Shown here piece by piece: positions 1 to 13,060 of a stretch of DNA of 64,000 bases. Source of the stretch: Hypsibius dujardini (lineage: Eukaryota; Tardigrada; Eutardigrada; Parachela; Hypsibiidae); the NCBI GenBank assembly GCA_001579985.1, contig LRSR01009584.1, positions 53,905 to 117,904 of the forward strand. Reading direction: 5' to 3'. Under the pieces are notes generated by a model that was given only the letters and a program-made list of their open reading frames with translations, was not told the DNA's origin and ran no database searches. A program made the position numbers and the translations under genes. Within the stretch, counting starts at the first letter, position 1, and each line of letters starts with the position of its first letter.

Positions 1-1650
1 CCAGTAGGACTTAACTGTACCATCATTATCGAAATTCACAGAAAAGGATTCATGGCCATCAGATCCTGAACTAAAAGAGAAAATTAATGGCAAGCATTTT
101 ATAACCAACGCAAGAGCTCCATTAAAAAACCGCCAAAACGGGAAAAATCAACAATAGCGGTCGTTTTCCCTCGCCGTCGGTAATAGAGCTAACTTCATTC
201 CTGCCACCTGAAAAGAAAAATGCAATTTTTCTTTGAGCTAGTTAGTGGTTAGCTGCATATTGTACAAATAAAAATCTTTTTCCGTTAAAACAGGATTTTG
301 CATTTGGCATGTCAGCCGTTGAGAAAATGTATCGCAAGACAGACAGGGATAGATTGATTGATTAGAAACACTTTTGGAGGTAAAACTTAATGTCAGTGCG
401 AAATCTGCAGCGGTCAGTTAACCTATACCTCTAGTTTCATTTAGATTTATTTGATTGCATCCCTAATTAGGTTTAAGCTCCTAATTAACCCTACGACCGC
501 CGCAGAGATCAAACTGACAAAAAAGCAAAACCAGCAAAAGGTGCCGCCAATCAATCAATCAACCACCGCCAGCCTAGAGCAAACTTAACGGTTACCAAAA
601 CCAAACACTCACGCAAACAGTGAAAGGAATCTTATTAAACCAAACGCAACTTAACTTCTTGCAGTATTCCAGCAAACTTCCATCAAAGCTGCGCAGACGA
701 TTATTGACATCCGGCTGAGACCAGCGAAAAAGAAACTAAGTCGTTGAACGGCCTGTTCAAAATGGGAATCAAATTAAAAAACCCATTCATGACCGAAACA
801 ATTCATTCCCGTACTAGTATTTACCTGTTTTAATTGTGGCGTCTTCCTCCGTAATAAAACATGAGAACAGCAGATCAAACGACACCACAAACTGTTACAT
901 TTTTGGAAAACCGTTGGCGTCTCGCACCTGGGCATTGTGCAAAGTGCAATGCACGATTTATGCGTGCATCGCGCACTGCGCGTTGCACAGGACCTTTTGA
1001 TTTAAATAAGATCCGGGGGACAAATTATGATCCCAAATTACTTAATTTGTGCCCTTCGCTGTATGAAAAAGTCGCAAATTTGTCCTACGGCCAAAATAGG
1101 GGGCAAAATAAATCCCCACCAGTACTAGGGTAATAATGAACTTAATTTCGAAACCAACATGGAGACATTTGGCCATCCCGTTCTCAGAATCCTTCGAATT
1201 TATTGCTCCAGAAATGATAGGGGATCGTAAGGATCGTAAGGGTCGTAAGGGTCCGATCGGTTCTTCGATCAGTCAGCCATTGCCATTATGGACTTAAAGT
1301 ACTAACTTTATTGTTTAGTCAGAACGGTTATTGTTGCTAAATAGAACTCAGTGTTAACGAAAACTATTATTCAAAATTAAATACCACGAAGACTGCACGA
1401 CAAGGAATCCTTTCTTGAAAAGAAGCACTACACTGCTGGCCTTGCACCATAAAGGATAAGTTTCCGGGTGCTCGAAATTCGAGAACCGGTAAAAGAATAC
1501 AACAAACTTCAATTTTTGTATAGCAAATGAGTTTCCAATCCAGACGGTGACGTATTGGCCTTTAGGCAAAGTGGTCGTCGAATGCGTTAACGGAGAGAAG
1601 AATCAAATTTTGGAGGGAAGGATTTTTTTGTGGGGAGTGGGTTATTTTGG
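1..1650. other. No convincing gene; scattered repeats
   Basis: AT-rich sequence without an ORF that I can tie to a family. It holds an imperfect GC-rich hairpin at about 929-992 (repeated GTGCA/TGCAC motifs) and a short tandem array of GGATCGTAA/GGGTCGTAA units at about 1,217-1,255. A 90-codon open frame at 861-1,133 runs through the hairpin and shows no domain, so I do not call it a gene. Confidence 0.5.
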
Positions 1651-1654
1651 GCTT

Positions 1655-2050
1655 GGGCTACAAGTCCCCCCTTTCCCTTTCTCCTATTTGGCTATTTTTG
1701 CTTTTAAAAGTGCTGACTAATGTCCTATTAAGTAATCATAATAAATTTGATAATTCTGGAAAGCCCAATTGTTCTTCAATCATTTATTATAAAAACCCCT
1801 AAATTTGGACATTATCGAATAAGTGGTGTTGGCATAACCATCGGAGTGAAGATAAAAGTGGGCGTTTTGGTTTTTCACTCCGCGCTCGCTCGGGCAATGT
1901 TTAATATTTAGGGTTTGAACTGTATTCTGACGAGGAAATAATAAGGATTCCAGAAAAACTAACCCACATTTTATCGAATTGCAGGGCACCAGTCAACATT
2001 GAAACATATAAAAAAGGGGGAAGGGAGGGGACTAGTAGCCTAAGCCGTTA
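1655..2050. mobile_element. Decayed inverted-repeat element
   Basis: The left end (GGGCTACAAGTCCCCCC, about 1,657) matches in inverse orientation a right end near 2,010-2,045 (GGGGAC..AGCCTAAGCC). The interior, read on +, is a degraded version of the - strand reading frame in the neighbouring element at 2,679-2,966: both encode SNKW, EDK-GRF and LG-EL pieces. The same end sequence recurs near 30,890 and 35,255. I infer a non-autonomous or decayed DNA transposon family of unknown type. Confidence 0.45.
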
Positions 2051-2479
2051 TTTTGTGTGTAGTAGCGAGGGGGGGGGGATGATTCGCGTACGGTCGAAAC
2101 TACATAACAATGTTCTTCTGACGTGGATTAGGCCTCGATGCAGCTGACCGAGCGGAATCCCAATAGCTCCTCAGGGCTCGTTCAATGCCCGACTCAAAAG
2201 GATAGCGAACTCTTTAAAGTTCACACCGGCATAGATCAAACCAACCCGTTGGCGGGGCATGACAATGCCCTGGCATTTACAATTTATATATATATATACA
2301 AAGCCTTTGACATTTGGATTGTTCGATTGGGTCCGATTCCACATAAGTGAAAAATTCCATTTTGCACGTGCATATAGCAATGAACCTCCGGGGAAATTAC
2401 TAGAACCTCTTAATTCACGAAATGTTCCACGCCAACGCTGATGGTTTGTCCTAGCAAAAGAGTGACGGTGTATGAGTGT

Positions 2480-3089
2480 TAGTGGCGGGTTAAGCGATGG
2501 GCCAAATGGGTCGTTGCTCGCCCCCCAGTCTAAAATGACTTTGCTCCTCCCCCCAGCCCGAAGCGGGGGGGGGCAATTTCTTTACGCGTTTTACATGTTC
2601 AAGCTTCCCCCCCCCCCGCCGCGCCGAAGGGGTGGCAAAATTTTGTTGCCACCCCTCCAACAGGCTTACTTACGTGGCTTAGGCTGCAATTTTCTGATGC
2701 TGACCAATGTCCTGTAACTTGATAAAATGCGGAATGTTTTTAGAATACTTAATGTTTCTTTCATTACACAAAAGCTCAATCCCTAATATTGGACATTGTC
2801 CGAGCGCGACTGCTGAATGGAAATCAAAACGCCCGTTTTTATCTTCCATCCCAGGGTTATAGTCACACCATTTATTCGACCCAGGTACAAATTTTAAGAT
2901 TTTTATACCAAACGATTGAGGAACAATTGGGCTTTCCAAATCATTAAATTTTTTAAGATGACTCAAAGGGACAAGTGGTCAGCTCTCGTAAAAGCAACAG
3001 GTGACAAAAATGGGGAAGTGGGAGGGGAGAGGAACTTGCAGCCTAAGCCGCTCGCCATACCCTCCGGGTTAACCTCAATCCGCCACTGA
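2480..3089. mobile_element. Repeat element with AGTGGCGG-type ends
   Basis: The sequence near 2,480 reads AGTGGCGGGTTAAG and the sequence near 3,089 reads as the reverse complement of CAGTGGCGGATTGAGG. Similar CAGTGGCG ends occur at about 7,672 and 46,917, so this looks like a dispersed element family. The interior holds a 95-codon - strand frame (2,679-2,966) with no recognised domain, G/C homopolymer runs, and a hairpin around 2,620-2,660 (GGGGTGGCAA / TTGCCACCCC). The family is not identified. Confidence 0.4.
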
Positions 3090-3851
3090 TGAGTGTACAA
3101 CAAAACTGTCACGTTCCGGCAAAAAGGAACACCATAATTTCTTTTTCAGCGCCATGTGTGCTCCTTGGTTTGTCTATTCCGGATTTTTCTGAATGCATTG
3201 ATCCTTGTTCAAATTTTCCAGTTTTCTTTTTCCTATGCCATTTTATCTCCATCTATATTATTAAACAGTTATTAAAGACCCTCCTCAATCGCCGGGAAAG
3301 TGTCCGATCATATACAGTGCCTGCCTCGCATCAAGTATACAGTATTCTCCTGTGGTATAATTACTGGCTCTAATATCATCCCTTCGTTACAATGACGTCA
3401 ATTGGCGCATTTAATTGGTCAAGGGGTTTTCATCTGTTTGCACGTGTTATAAGGTACTCGATAAGTGTCGCATATTTTGTCCCAACAGACGTGATCTTCG
3501 CCAACAATTTCGGCAGAAATTGGATAAGCAATACGAACCACGCACTTGTATTCGCAATTTACAGCTCTGTGTGTTGAAGCTTGCGATGATGCAATTGACC
3601 TATCCCAAATATTTCTCTGTAGAGGTATGTTTATCTTATACTCCCTTGTTATCTCGGACTTTTACAAATTCAGTATAGATATATGTAATATGACGATAAT
3701 CATCAACACATCCAAAAATACCATCACATTTTCGACCAATAATAACAGCCGATAATAAAGCGAATTTATGACCAGAAGATTTTAATTGAAAGTATAATAA
3801 CTGTTTTATTCTTTTTCCCGTTTGTATTTGCTGCAAACAAAACAAACAAGA
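3090..3851 (+). other. Upstream region of the first GPCR
   Basis: AT-rich, with several short overlapping frames that share no family features. It probably carries the promoter and 5' untranslated region of the receptor that starts at 3,852. I see no reliable core promoter motif. Confidence 0.35.
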
Positions 3852-6800
3852 ATGAACAATAGCACACAATTATTTCCGCCGCTCAACGGAACTGCAACGA
3901 CAACGGCAGGATTCCAGTACTTCCCTCAATTGGTCTGGATCTGCGCCGTCCTGATTACAACCGTTTTCGGGACATTTGCTAATGTTCTCCTGCTGGTGAC
4001 GCTTTGCGTGTATAAACCCTTGCGTCAATCCTCTAGCTGCCCATTGATCATCCACTGTATTGCTATCAACCTGTACATGACTGCTATCACCGTTCCTGCA
4101 TCCACCATCCCGCCGTTTCTCGGACCGAATTTCGACCTGCCTCATAATTTTTGCCGATATCAAGTTAGTTATCAAAGAAAAATGCAGGCATGGAGTTTAA
4201 ATGTGTATGCTGATTAAGCATGATTTATATTTTATATTGTCCTGACATTTTGGCTAAATACAGTACAGATAAACACTTACAATACAAGTCACCATCTCCT
4301 GAAACTGATCGTTTACTTATTCAAATAATTACATTACGTTTAATTTATACAAGACGGCGATGATGTTTTTCCAAGTACATGCCGGCTTTATTATCATCTT
4401 TAATTAAAGTACATACTCATTAACAATATCATTGTCAAAACTTTTTCCAAACAAAAAGTAATCGATCATACATGTTTCTTTGTGAGTTATAACGCCCAAT
4501 GTCGTCAAATGACGACATAGCGACCTCCAAATTTTCACGCAGATATGGTTTGAGCGAAGTTGCTAAACTCAACTGCATTTAAAAGTTGGTATCCTGCTTG
4601 AAAGTCAGAAATTATACTTTGGTCATTTGCTACTTGACCAATGTCCGGCAGAAATTGTCAAAGTTAACTAGTTTTCACTTTGTTCGAGTGAAAAAGATTT
4701 CCGGAGGCTGTGAGCTAGCCAAAATTTCTAAAAATATGTGGTTTTTTTTCCACCTATCAATTTGACCATCTATTGACAATTTCTACAATAAACTATCTAA
4801 ATCAGATTGTGCAAAAACACGTGGCCAGTGGTAAACAAAGTTGTCAGATATTTTGTCCAAAAACGAATAAAACTGACTAATATTGAAACTCATTGACTGA
4901 TTGATTGATAGATATTTTAACAAAATTTGGAGGAGACAAGTGAGAGAATCAGTTTTCATTCCTAATTTTGTTTCAACTCGACAATGGACAGTGTTTAGCC
5001 CAAGAAACACGAATGTTTCAAAGTCGCCCACAATTTTTTTTTCTTAATTGAACAAAACTGTGAAAGGACAAAATTCTTCTGGCATTCAAATCCTCTTCGA
5101 TTTGGCACCAGACCTTAACGGGCCAACCGGACTCGTTTGAAATGATTATACTGTTACAACAACCGCCTTTTCAGATATTATTTTCCTCCGCATATCCACT
5201 CACCGCTTTCTCCGAAAGCCTCCTCGCTCTGCATCGCCTCAGCGCCGTTATCCTCCCAGACGTTTTTCGTTCAATTACCAACCGAAAAGCAACGGCAATT
5301 TTCATTGTTCTACCATGGGTAATGACCATTATCCTGAACGCGTTTCCGGTCGCGGAGGTTGGCTTCAAGTTTATCCGAAGCAAGGTCACGGGAGGCTGCG
5401 CCTTCATTTCGACAGAAGGATCTACCTTCCACATGTTGCTCTATTCGGTATTCGTCAGCTACGCTCCAACGGCTGTGATGGGATTAAGCTACCTTGTGGT
5501 TCTGGTGAAGACATCGAGGGATCTGAAAAGGCGGAGAAGCAGCCGAAATTTGCGGCGAAGAATGGAGATCAGCCGGACGCTGTTTTTCTCTTTTCTATGG
5601 CAGTGTATAACAATCTATCCGATCTTAGTTTTCCTGGCCTTTTTTGGGAAGCAATTTTCGACGAATCTCTCGCTGCAACTGGGAATTCGTTGGCTGACAA
5701 ACAGTTACAGCGCCATTAATCCGGTTTGTCAATTACGTGAAATACCGATTTTCGCTTTCTCCCCTTTTTAACATTTTAAAATTCAAACTAAACCAACTGA
5801 AGATCTGAAAGTTTCAATAAACGGTGTTGGGGAGAATATTAGAACTAAATCGTCATCGGTTTTAAAGAAGGTGATTACAATAAAATAAACAGTATTCTAA
5901 CCGACTGATCGTTCGGATATCCATTTAACTGAAATGCTTTGTTATGTTGAAATTAAATATTCAGTTGATATTCTAAATGCTTAACAAATATCTAAAAGAT
6001 GTTAAATGAAATATTACGTTATGCAACATTATATTATTACTGGCGAACTGCATGCACAGTTTAAAAAAAGGTCGAGTGCTGCTAATGCACGTTATTCGGC
6101 TGAGATCTCCAAATGAAGTGGTTAGTAAAATTTAAAAATATTGACCTCTTGAAATTAAATGTTGATTCACTTAATTATTAATGTTCCCCCTTGATATGTC
6201 TATGCGAAACCCACACTTAATTGCGGTAATTTATCACCGAGGTGAAATATTTGCCGAAGTAGATTCTATTTGTAGGTTCTTTCTTCCGGTTAATTTATTT
6301 TGAATTCTAAAAGGCAGCGCAAGTCGCCATCTTTCGGTATAACTAATTCATTTTAGCCAATTCATTTGCTGGCACGTTTTCACGTGTTTCAACCTTTAAC
6401 GCCTCGTCTCTGATACAAGGAATCTGGCTAAATTCTAGCATCCCTCCCTGCTGGCTAAATTCGAGGTTTTCTAATTTAGTGAAGGTCAAATGTGTCATAC
6501 CGAGCGCAACCTTTACCACCAATAGGGAACAATTACAATAGAGCAATTACAGTGAAAGCTTCTTTTATCTGATCTATTTGATGTTGCGTCATTGTATTCT
6601 CCCTACACAATTCCAAACCACTTAGAGCCGCAGATCAGTTAAAGAAGGAGAAACATGCTAGCTCCTTTTCCGGTTAATTCAACCACTTGACAGTGCGACC
6701 GTTAAATTGCTCAAGAAGTGGGCAGGGGTACGCTTTCAAAGGTATAAAGTGTTTTGAATGTATGAAACCCATGTAGTGCCTCTTCGATTGTAGTTGAAAA

Positions 6801-7286
6801 ATGTTAATCATGTTTCTGTCTGATTCTCTATTGTTAGCGATATTTTTTCTTCAAAAGTTGAAATCCAATAATTTTCAGCTGGCCCCACTTTCTGCAGATG
6901 TGGAAGGCCTACAAATCAGCATTGTTACTTCCTTGGGGCTCGTTACACTGAATTAACTATTTATATTTCAAGTGGCTCGAATTTGGCCGGAAAACAGGTT
7001 GACTAAAATTTGGCCAGACTCCTCGTACAAATACAAAGTACTGTAGTAGTTTACCTCGTCTACGTGTATTTTTGCACTTGGCCCCGATGCCCGCTAATGG
7101 GTGTGTCTTTTGTAGGTGTTTTTCTGGGCCAGCAGCCGGCTATTCCAAGAAGGAGCTCGCGAGGTGTTTCGTTGCCGTTGTTGGATGCGGTTGAAGCAGC
7201 ACAGCGCTGTCGGACCGCACGGAGAAGGAATGAATAAAGAAATTAGCATAACTGCGCCGACACGTGACAGGAGCTTGCGTTATTGA
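3852..7286 (+). CDS. Rhodopsin-like (class A) GPCR, three exons
   Basis: Orphan seven-transmembrane receptor of the plasma membrane, expected to signal through G proteins; ligand unknown. Exons: 3,852-4,163, 5,175-5,723 and 7,116-7,286. All junctions are GT-AG and phase 0, giving about 343 residues. The N-terminus carries Asn glycosylation sites (NNST, NGT) and no signal peptide. TM1 contains GTFANVLLLV and the conserved TM3 cysteine is in NFCRYQ. The DRY position reads HRL (LALHRLSAV), a departure from the canonical motif. TM7 ends SYSAINP at the exon 2 border and continues VFF in exon 3, rebuilding an NPxxF form of NPxxY. Exon 3 gives helix 8 (RLFQEGAREVF), a cysteine cluster (RCRCW) suited to palmitoylation, and a basic tail. 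Exon 3 is also the left end of the duplicated block A. Introns are about 1.0 and 1.4 kb. The family assignment is firm; the subfamily is unknown and looks lineage-specific. Confidence 0.8.
4630..4735. repeat. Dispersed repeat, copy 1 (in GPCR intron 1)
   Basis: This stretch (CTTGACCAAT..CGGCAGAAATT..GTGAGCT) lies in the first intron of the GPCR. It has a diverged same-orientation match at the right window edge, 63,905-64,000, sharing CTTGACCAAT, CGGCAGAAAT and GGTGTGAGCTGACCAAAA-like blocks. This is an interspersed repeat of unknown class. Confidence 0.5.
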
Positions 7287-9792
7287 GTTTTCACGCATAA
7301 ATATCTTTATTATAATCCTTAAGACAGAAAACACCTCGATCATAGATCTGAGATGATGTAATGAATAGTTCGATGTTTTAGCACGTCTGATCTTTAAGAT
7401 GTTACAGCCAGTCGGCCGTAGTCACCAACGAGATGTCTGTTGATGGCTTTCCGTAAAGCACACGCCTAACTCGAACTTGTGGCAGGAGCATAGACGCGTC
7501 TTGACCTTCCGGGGGGGCAAGATTTTAGTAAAAATCCAAAGGGAGGAGCATTGGTATGATTTTGCTATTTTTACTCTAAAAAACGTCAGGGGTTACCCTT
7601 GGGTCACTTTTTCGATTTCGGACGGGGGGGGGGCGATTGCCCACTTGCCACCCTCTAGTATGCGCCACTGGGCTGGAGTTCGTGTAGCGACTTACAAGAA
7701 ACGCCTTTCGTTGTCTGAATGTGATCGTGAACCACAATGATTACGGAATGAAGTATTATTGACGGAAATGAGGTTACAAAATGGAATGCATGAAACCGAA
7801 TGGGTGTCTGAAGAGAAATGCGACGAGTTCGCTTTTTAGACATCCAACTGATGACACTTTTGACTGCGGAAATGATACTCCACTTGGTAATTGAGTCGCG
7901 ATCTCTAAAGGCGATATGAAACTAAATGGGAAGCCGCATGGGAAAGTGATGGATTGGGCGCGAGGCCATGCGATCCAACCGTCACATCCTCCAAATTTTG
8001 GACGTGCAAAGCTACCAATGAATATTATTTAACTTGCTAGCTAATCCTCGTACCATTGCAATAGATTAAAAACCACCTACCATCAACCCGAGATGCAAGA
8101 GCAGTGGTACTTCGCATCGAACAAGTTACCACACCAACACGCTTCGTCACAATTAGGCATATCGAGATTTTTCTTTTAACATTACTGGGGCCCTGGGGTT
8201 CTTACTTGCAGTGAACCTTGGGATTTCAAAACATTCTCAAATGAGTTTTTTTTTCACCACTGGCATCCATTGATGCATAGCCCGAACGTTGCATCAATAA
8301 GTCTCAATTTACTGCATGATGTGAAGGATACAAATTAACAAGATATTTTCAGGATGGGACGTAAGAAAATTCAAAAAAATTATTTTCACGAAATCATGTA
8401 AGAAAATTAACAAAATTAAATGCTACAATTAAATGCGACCAAGTTCTTAATTATTTATTTGATTTGCGTTGACAAATTGCTGTCTCTTAAAAAGTTTACA
8501 AAAAAACTTCTTCGCACTGCATGAATTTAATTTATGGCTTATTTTTACGTCAGAGTTTTGCTAAATTCATTCTTAACCTCCTCAATTCCGGCCGAACCCT
8601 AGCATCGTGATTAACGAAATTTTTCATGCTGCGTTAGCCGCTTATTCCAACCCAGACATCACACCGAAATCTCCAAGTGGCTGCACTTCTGCTGACAGCT
8701 ACATTTATTTACTTTTCTATTTTGTCCTTACACATTTTTTGTTTAGAAAAAAAGAGTCAACCGCTTTGTCCGCCTGTAAAGATTTTTTTCTTTTAAGAAT
8801 AATTTATTCAAATTGCAATCAGCTAGCGTCTCGAGTTAAACGAATAAACAATGCATGTGAAACACACTGGGCCTGCTATTTCTTCGGATACAATTGACTC
8901 TTCTTTATAACAAATTGCTATGCAGCTTGATTTGATTCTGAATTTTTCAAAATATCTGCGATAACCTCTTGACGAGTACTGATTAACGCAAAACCACAGA
9001 AACACTTCCGTCTAGGAGTGAGGATTTTATATCCTCTGGCACGTGATGCCGGGCGCGTAGAACTTGACCGGTCGCAGAGCGGCCAGAAACCATCCATACA
9101 CAGAACTAGGAGCGGGTGGGTGGGAGAAAAATTGTAGTTCGAAAACGCGAGTGAAGGAGAGAACTAAAAGTGAACAACACAACAGCCCCAGCAAAGTACC
9201 AGTAAAAATCACTACTGCACAATAGTTATCAAGGGCAAGAGAGACTCGGGCATCCGTTATACACTGATTTCCGCCTCTGTCCGAAATCCTTGCCGCTTCA
9301 TTGAAAGCGTTTTAGAGATACATGTCTAAATACCATAGTATATCTCGGGATGGCCGAATGAAATGCCAAACCTTATTATCACCAAGCCGATTGTGATTGA
9401 GGTCCCTATAACTCCTGGTAAAGAAGTAGTACTTCTTAAGGCCGGTTTCCATGCTTATTGGAGCCGACTTCGTAAGCTGCGAGCGACCCTCAAACCCAGC
9501 TAAAATCACTAGGCTTGGATTTCGATTTTCATCATACTTTTGCATTCGGTCTGGTTTTGGTAAATCCAGATTCAAGTAAACCCGGCTCGTGATGGGTTAA
9601 GCCGCTTATTGCCTTTGAAAGCTCTGTTGATCGAATAACTCTCCCCCCCCCGTTCGGTTGAATTCGTCCTTTCTCACTCCGCTTAGCCATTCTGGATCTT
9701 CAATTTGTTCCTCTTCCCGCCCGACCATTCAGTCGTTCACTCATCCGCCCGCCCGTCCATCCATCCGTCCTACCTACCGTCCATCCAGCAAG

Positions 9793-9876
9793 AGCCTCTT
9801 CCAACACGGTGTACGGGAGGGGCTATTCTGTCGATGGCTGGATAGAGCGGAAGACGGCACCAATATCCCTCAGTAA
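9793..9876 (+). pseudogene. Relic of a GPCR terminal exon (second type)
   Basis: The frame here encodes a helix-8-like segment (KSLFQHGVREGLFCRW) ending at a stop after NIPQ. It matches 38,410-38,550 in block C, where the same segment reads SSLFQHGVREMLLCRW. The pattern (LF-x-x-G-x-RE followed by a Cys-rich stretch) is that of a rhodopsin-family C-terminal exon, related to but distinct from the exon at 7,116. No upstream transmembrane exons are visible, so it is a decayed fragment. Confidence 0.5.
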
Positions 9877-10350
9877 AGATCGCTCATCAGATGCGGCACC
9901 CTGCCCTCACGTTTGCATGGTTCTTTGTCGGACCTAAAAATGTCTTATTAAGCAGAAGTTTATTAGGTGATATAGTTGCCCCTGATAAATAGTAATTTTA
10001 AAAACAGTACAAGCAAAAAATAATATGATCCTCATTTTCTTCCAGCAATAAACGCAATCTTATCAGCCATGTCACGAACGGCCATCATTCTGATATTGAC
10101 AGAAACGGATTAAAGAATAGCCCACAGGGGTTTAAACTATCAGACCCGTCAAGGAACTCCGATACCGACCTAGAGTAACAAGATTTTCGCAAATTTAGTG
10201 ACAGGGCCTGAAACAGGGAAATAAAACCCGCGACGGAATACCAATATCTTTCAGAAGTACTCCGCACTCGAATTTCCTTCCTCAAAATGCTGCTGCTCAA
10301 AAGAAAGTTCTTCCCTAACTAGCTAGAGGATAAACAAATCGTTCTAAAGC

Positions 10351-10373
10351 ATGTCAAACGGCAGAAAAGTTTG
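10351..10373 (+). pseudogene. Fossil first codons of the PhnZ-like gene
   Basis: The flank (TAGAGGATAAACAAATCGTT) and the first codons (MSNGRKV) match the start of the intact HD-domain gene at 39,017 (MSNGKKV). The sequence then jumps straight to sequence matching 39,883 onward. So the coding body plus about 290 bp of 3' flank, some 840 bp in all, is missing from block A. This shows the HD gene was once part of the common block and was deleted here, unless C gained it precisely, which is less likely. Confidence 0.75.
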
Positions 10374-10639
10374 CCATGGGCAGTTGTCCCAATGCTCCGC
10401 CCCCTATGCTTCTTATCTGTTTTTGTTCTTCTTCTCTGATGCTAGAGTGCAAATTTGCGTAAATCGTTGATCTCTGCTGCTTCTGCTTATCAAATGTGCA
10501 GTCGAAGGGAAGCTTTCACCTAAATGTACTCTATCGGTTGCGCTTAAGAACGGAAGACTGCCTGCTGGGAAATATATAAACGAAGGAATCAAAAGCACAC
10601 AACTAACTTCACTGTTTCGAAAAGCATCACCGCATATCA

Positions 10640-13060
10640 CCGATTATTCGAACGTCACCTTCAAAACTAATTTGCCTATTATTTATTTTAGTTAAATAGC
10701 AGATATTTCTTTGTCGCAATTTTATTTTTCATTAATTCCAGAGCTCTCAATTTTGTAACCTTTATTATTTTCGAATGTGCGATTCAGTTTCTTTGAAAAT
10801 GCAAAACAATTGTAAAGCTTCGTTTTGATAAATTTATGATAAAAACATTATCGCTGAAGGGTTTTACAGGAATCTGCCCCGCCGCAGTTAGCAGCGTCAC
10901 TACTAGTGTCACCTCCGCCATTTCCGCCCTCTTCATCGCCTCCTTCGTCCGACGCTTCGGTCTGCCCAATTGAAGAGGCATAGGAGATTTGGGCGGCGAT
11001 TGGTTAAGACCTGCTACTAGCCGGGGCTGTAGAAGGAGTTCCTGGAGTGGCGCTACTGACCGCCATATAATTAGCAGCTGATACCGTCCATCTCAGTGTA
11101 TAGGAAGTCTGTGTCTTCCTCCAAAGGCATTGTCTGGATCTTGTTTCGTAAACACCACGCCTTCTTCCGGAGGCCACACAAATACATACAATGTAGACAG
11201 GATACATTTCCGGTGTCAATGGGTGCTTCAAAATGTTTGAGAAAATATTTCCGAATGATTCCAACTATTTCTGCCGGCAGTACATACCATTTCCGACACA
11301 TCATATAAAACAATCTTTTCGAATTGCGTACATCAGTCTAATCGTTACCGATTCTTACGAGAGCGTTTGAAATTATTCCGTTTTTTATTGATTGAATAAA
11401 CGAGGGGCATTAGTTCGTTCTTCGTTCACCAGTATGATCATCAACTTGATGTGATGTTTGTTACTCTTGACACACATTGTTAGTAAACATGTTTAATGGT
11501 ATTGTATCAGTCTTCGCAGTGGACGGTCGTCCACCCTTTTTTCCGTCCTTCGAGAAGGTATACCAATTTTTGCGAGATACGCATGTTAGAACTTGCAACA
11601 CCGATGCTTTGAACGTCAATCGGGAAGTTTAATATTCATCTGCTCATGGTTCACCATACTTTATTATTACTCTTATGTCTTCATGGAAGGTGCTAGGAAT
11701 TTAGAAACCTGCACCTTGAACTTAAAATTATCTGGAAAAACATACCGAGGTTCTTACAATCAACGACAAGATTGCGTATACTGGAGGGTCCGGGGTAGGG
11801 ACAAAGGGGGCGGAGCAAGGGATAGTTTTTGTACAATCGAACAATCAACCACCTGACCTGTAGCGTTTGCTTTGTTCCAAGGTATTTATTAACCAGTTTA
11901 TGTCAAGGATGAAAGCTATGTACAAAATGGATGAAAGTTTAACATTTCATCGCACAGTATTCATCGTACAGTACACTGAAATTTAGGGTCCTTTTTGGTC
12001 ATCGTTGTCTCTTGCAGTGATTTGCTTAAACGTACCGGTATAAGCCTTCCTGTTGGATGGATACCAGTTTCTTTGGATGCCGGTTTTATATTACGATCCT
12101 TACCGGTATCTTTGATAGGCAGGTGGTTGGGATCGCCAGACAATTATGATATTTTGAGAAGCGGACTTACAGCATCAGATCGGTTAACAAACATCACGTT
12201 GATGGGGATGTCGTACTTCATAATAAACACTACAGTCATGTCAGACATGTCAGACTTGTATGTGACCTTTTCGCTGTTCTACAATTTTTGTGACACAGTC
12301 GTGCCAGATAAAAACGTCTGTCATTACTGTTTTAGAACACTTGTGGTATTTTCGATTGAGAGATTCGCCTGTACGACCAACCCACCACCAACATCCACTT
12401 CTTCAGCGCCCGGCGCGCCCTCATATGCGAAGCAGGAATATTTGTTGTCTCCGCTGGCTGGAATGTGCACTATGAAATTCATTACATTTACTTGATGGGA
12501 CATAACGGTGCTACGACCCGGTAGATGTGAGTATAACTTTTCCGAAACAACCATTCACTAAACTGCACCAAACTAGTACCGAAGTATACAGGACAATTCA
12601 CATCGTATTTCTGTTCGGCTATAAAGATCATCAGGGTGAGTGTCATTTGCGTTGTGATCAATGTAGCAGACGTGACATGATTATGGAGGGGCTCCTCCTA
12701 CCAAGAACCGACTCATCCGTTTCGAAGACATATATACACCGTACAGGCACGTCCGGCGTACCCTATGCATACGGCGGGGGGGGGGGAAATATGTCTGCTA
12801 CAAAGGGCTCTCATCAATGATGAGCGCTTGCCGCCCATTACGTAAGGTGCTCCTATTAGGGATAAAACCGTTTGGGTTTCTGGCTGATCCCCTTGAGGAT
12901 AAAATCAATGTTTGTATATTCATCCATTCGTCTGCATTTTTGCTCACCACGGTTCCCTGTCTTCATACTGCAATAATTACGACCGTTCTACAACCGCCTG
13001 TCTCGACAATGTCGTTAGCCACAAGCTAAATCTCACACTCAAAACAGGATCATGATTTCA
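10640..13060. other. Intergenic stretch, no assigned gene
   Basis: Nothing here can be assigned. On the - strand, 11,313-10,784 has two overlapping frames: one with a Cys-rich piece (CLHCMYLCGLRKKAWCL), the other with a Ser/Thr/Ala/Pro-rich piece. They are followed after a stop by an acidic Gly-rich piece (DEGGDEEGGNGGG). These could be the decayed 3' end of a gene. The stretch 11,995-12,495 stays open on + but shows no domain. G homopolymer at 12,776-12,786. Confidence 0.4.

Larger units (their letters stand above)
7020..10640 (+). repeat. Segmental duplicate block A
   Basis: Co-linear with blocks B (from 29,430) and C (from 33,815). Shared landmarks in order are: the GPCR terminal exon (7,116), the downstream GATGTCTGTTGATGGC stretch, CACAATTAGGCATAT (about 8,150), a GATGCATAGCCCGAAC relic of the small-peptide region (8,274), TGCTGACAGCTACAT (about 8,692), CTTATTATCACCAAGCCGAT (about 9,371) and a TCCG-rich run (about 9,744). 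From about 9,790 it matches only block C, at 38,410-40,250. A about 190-bp insertion at roughly 7,483-7,672, absent from B and C, ends in a GCGCCACTG-type terminus. Confidence 0.8.

Noticed and set aside
861-1133. 90-codon frame near the left edge
   Set aside because: Runs through an imperfect hairpin and has no domain, splice partner or compositional support.
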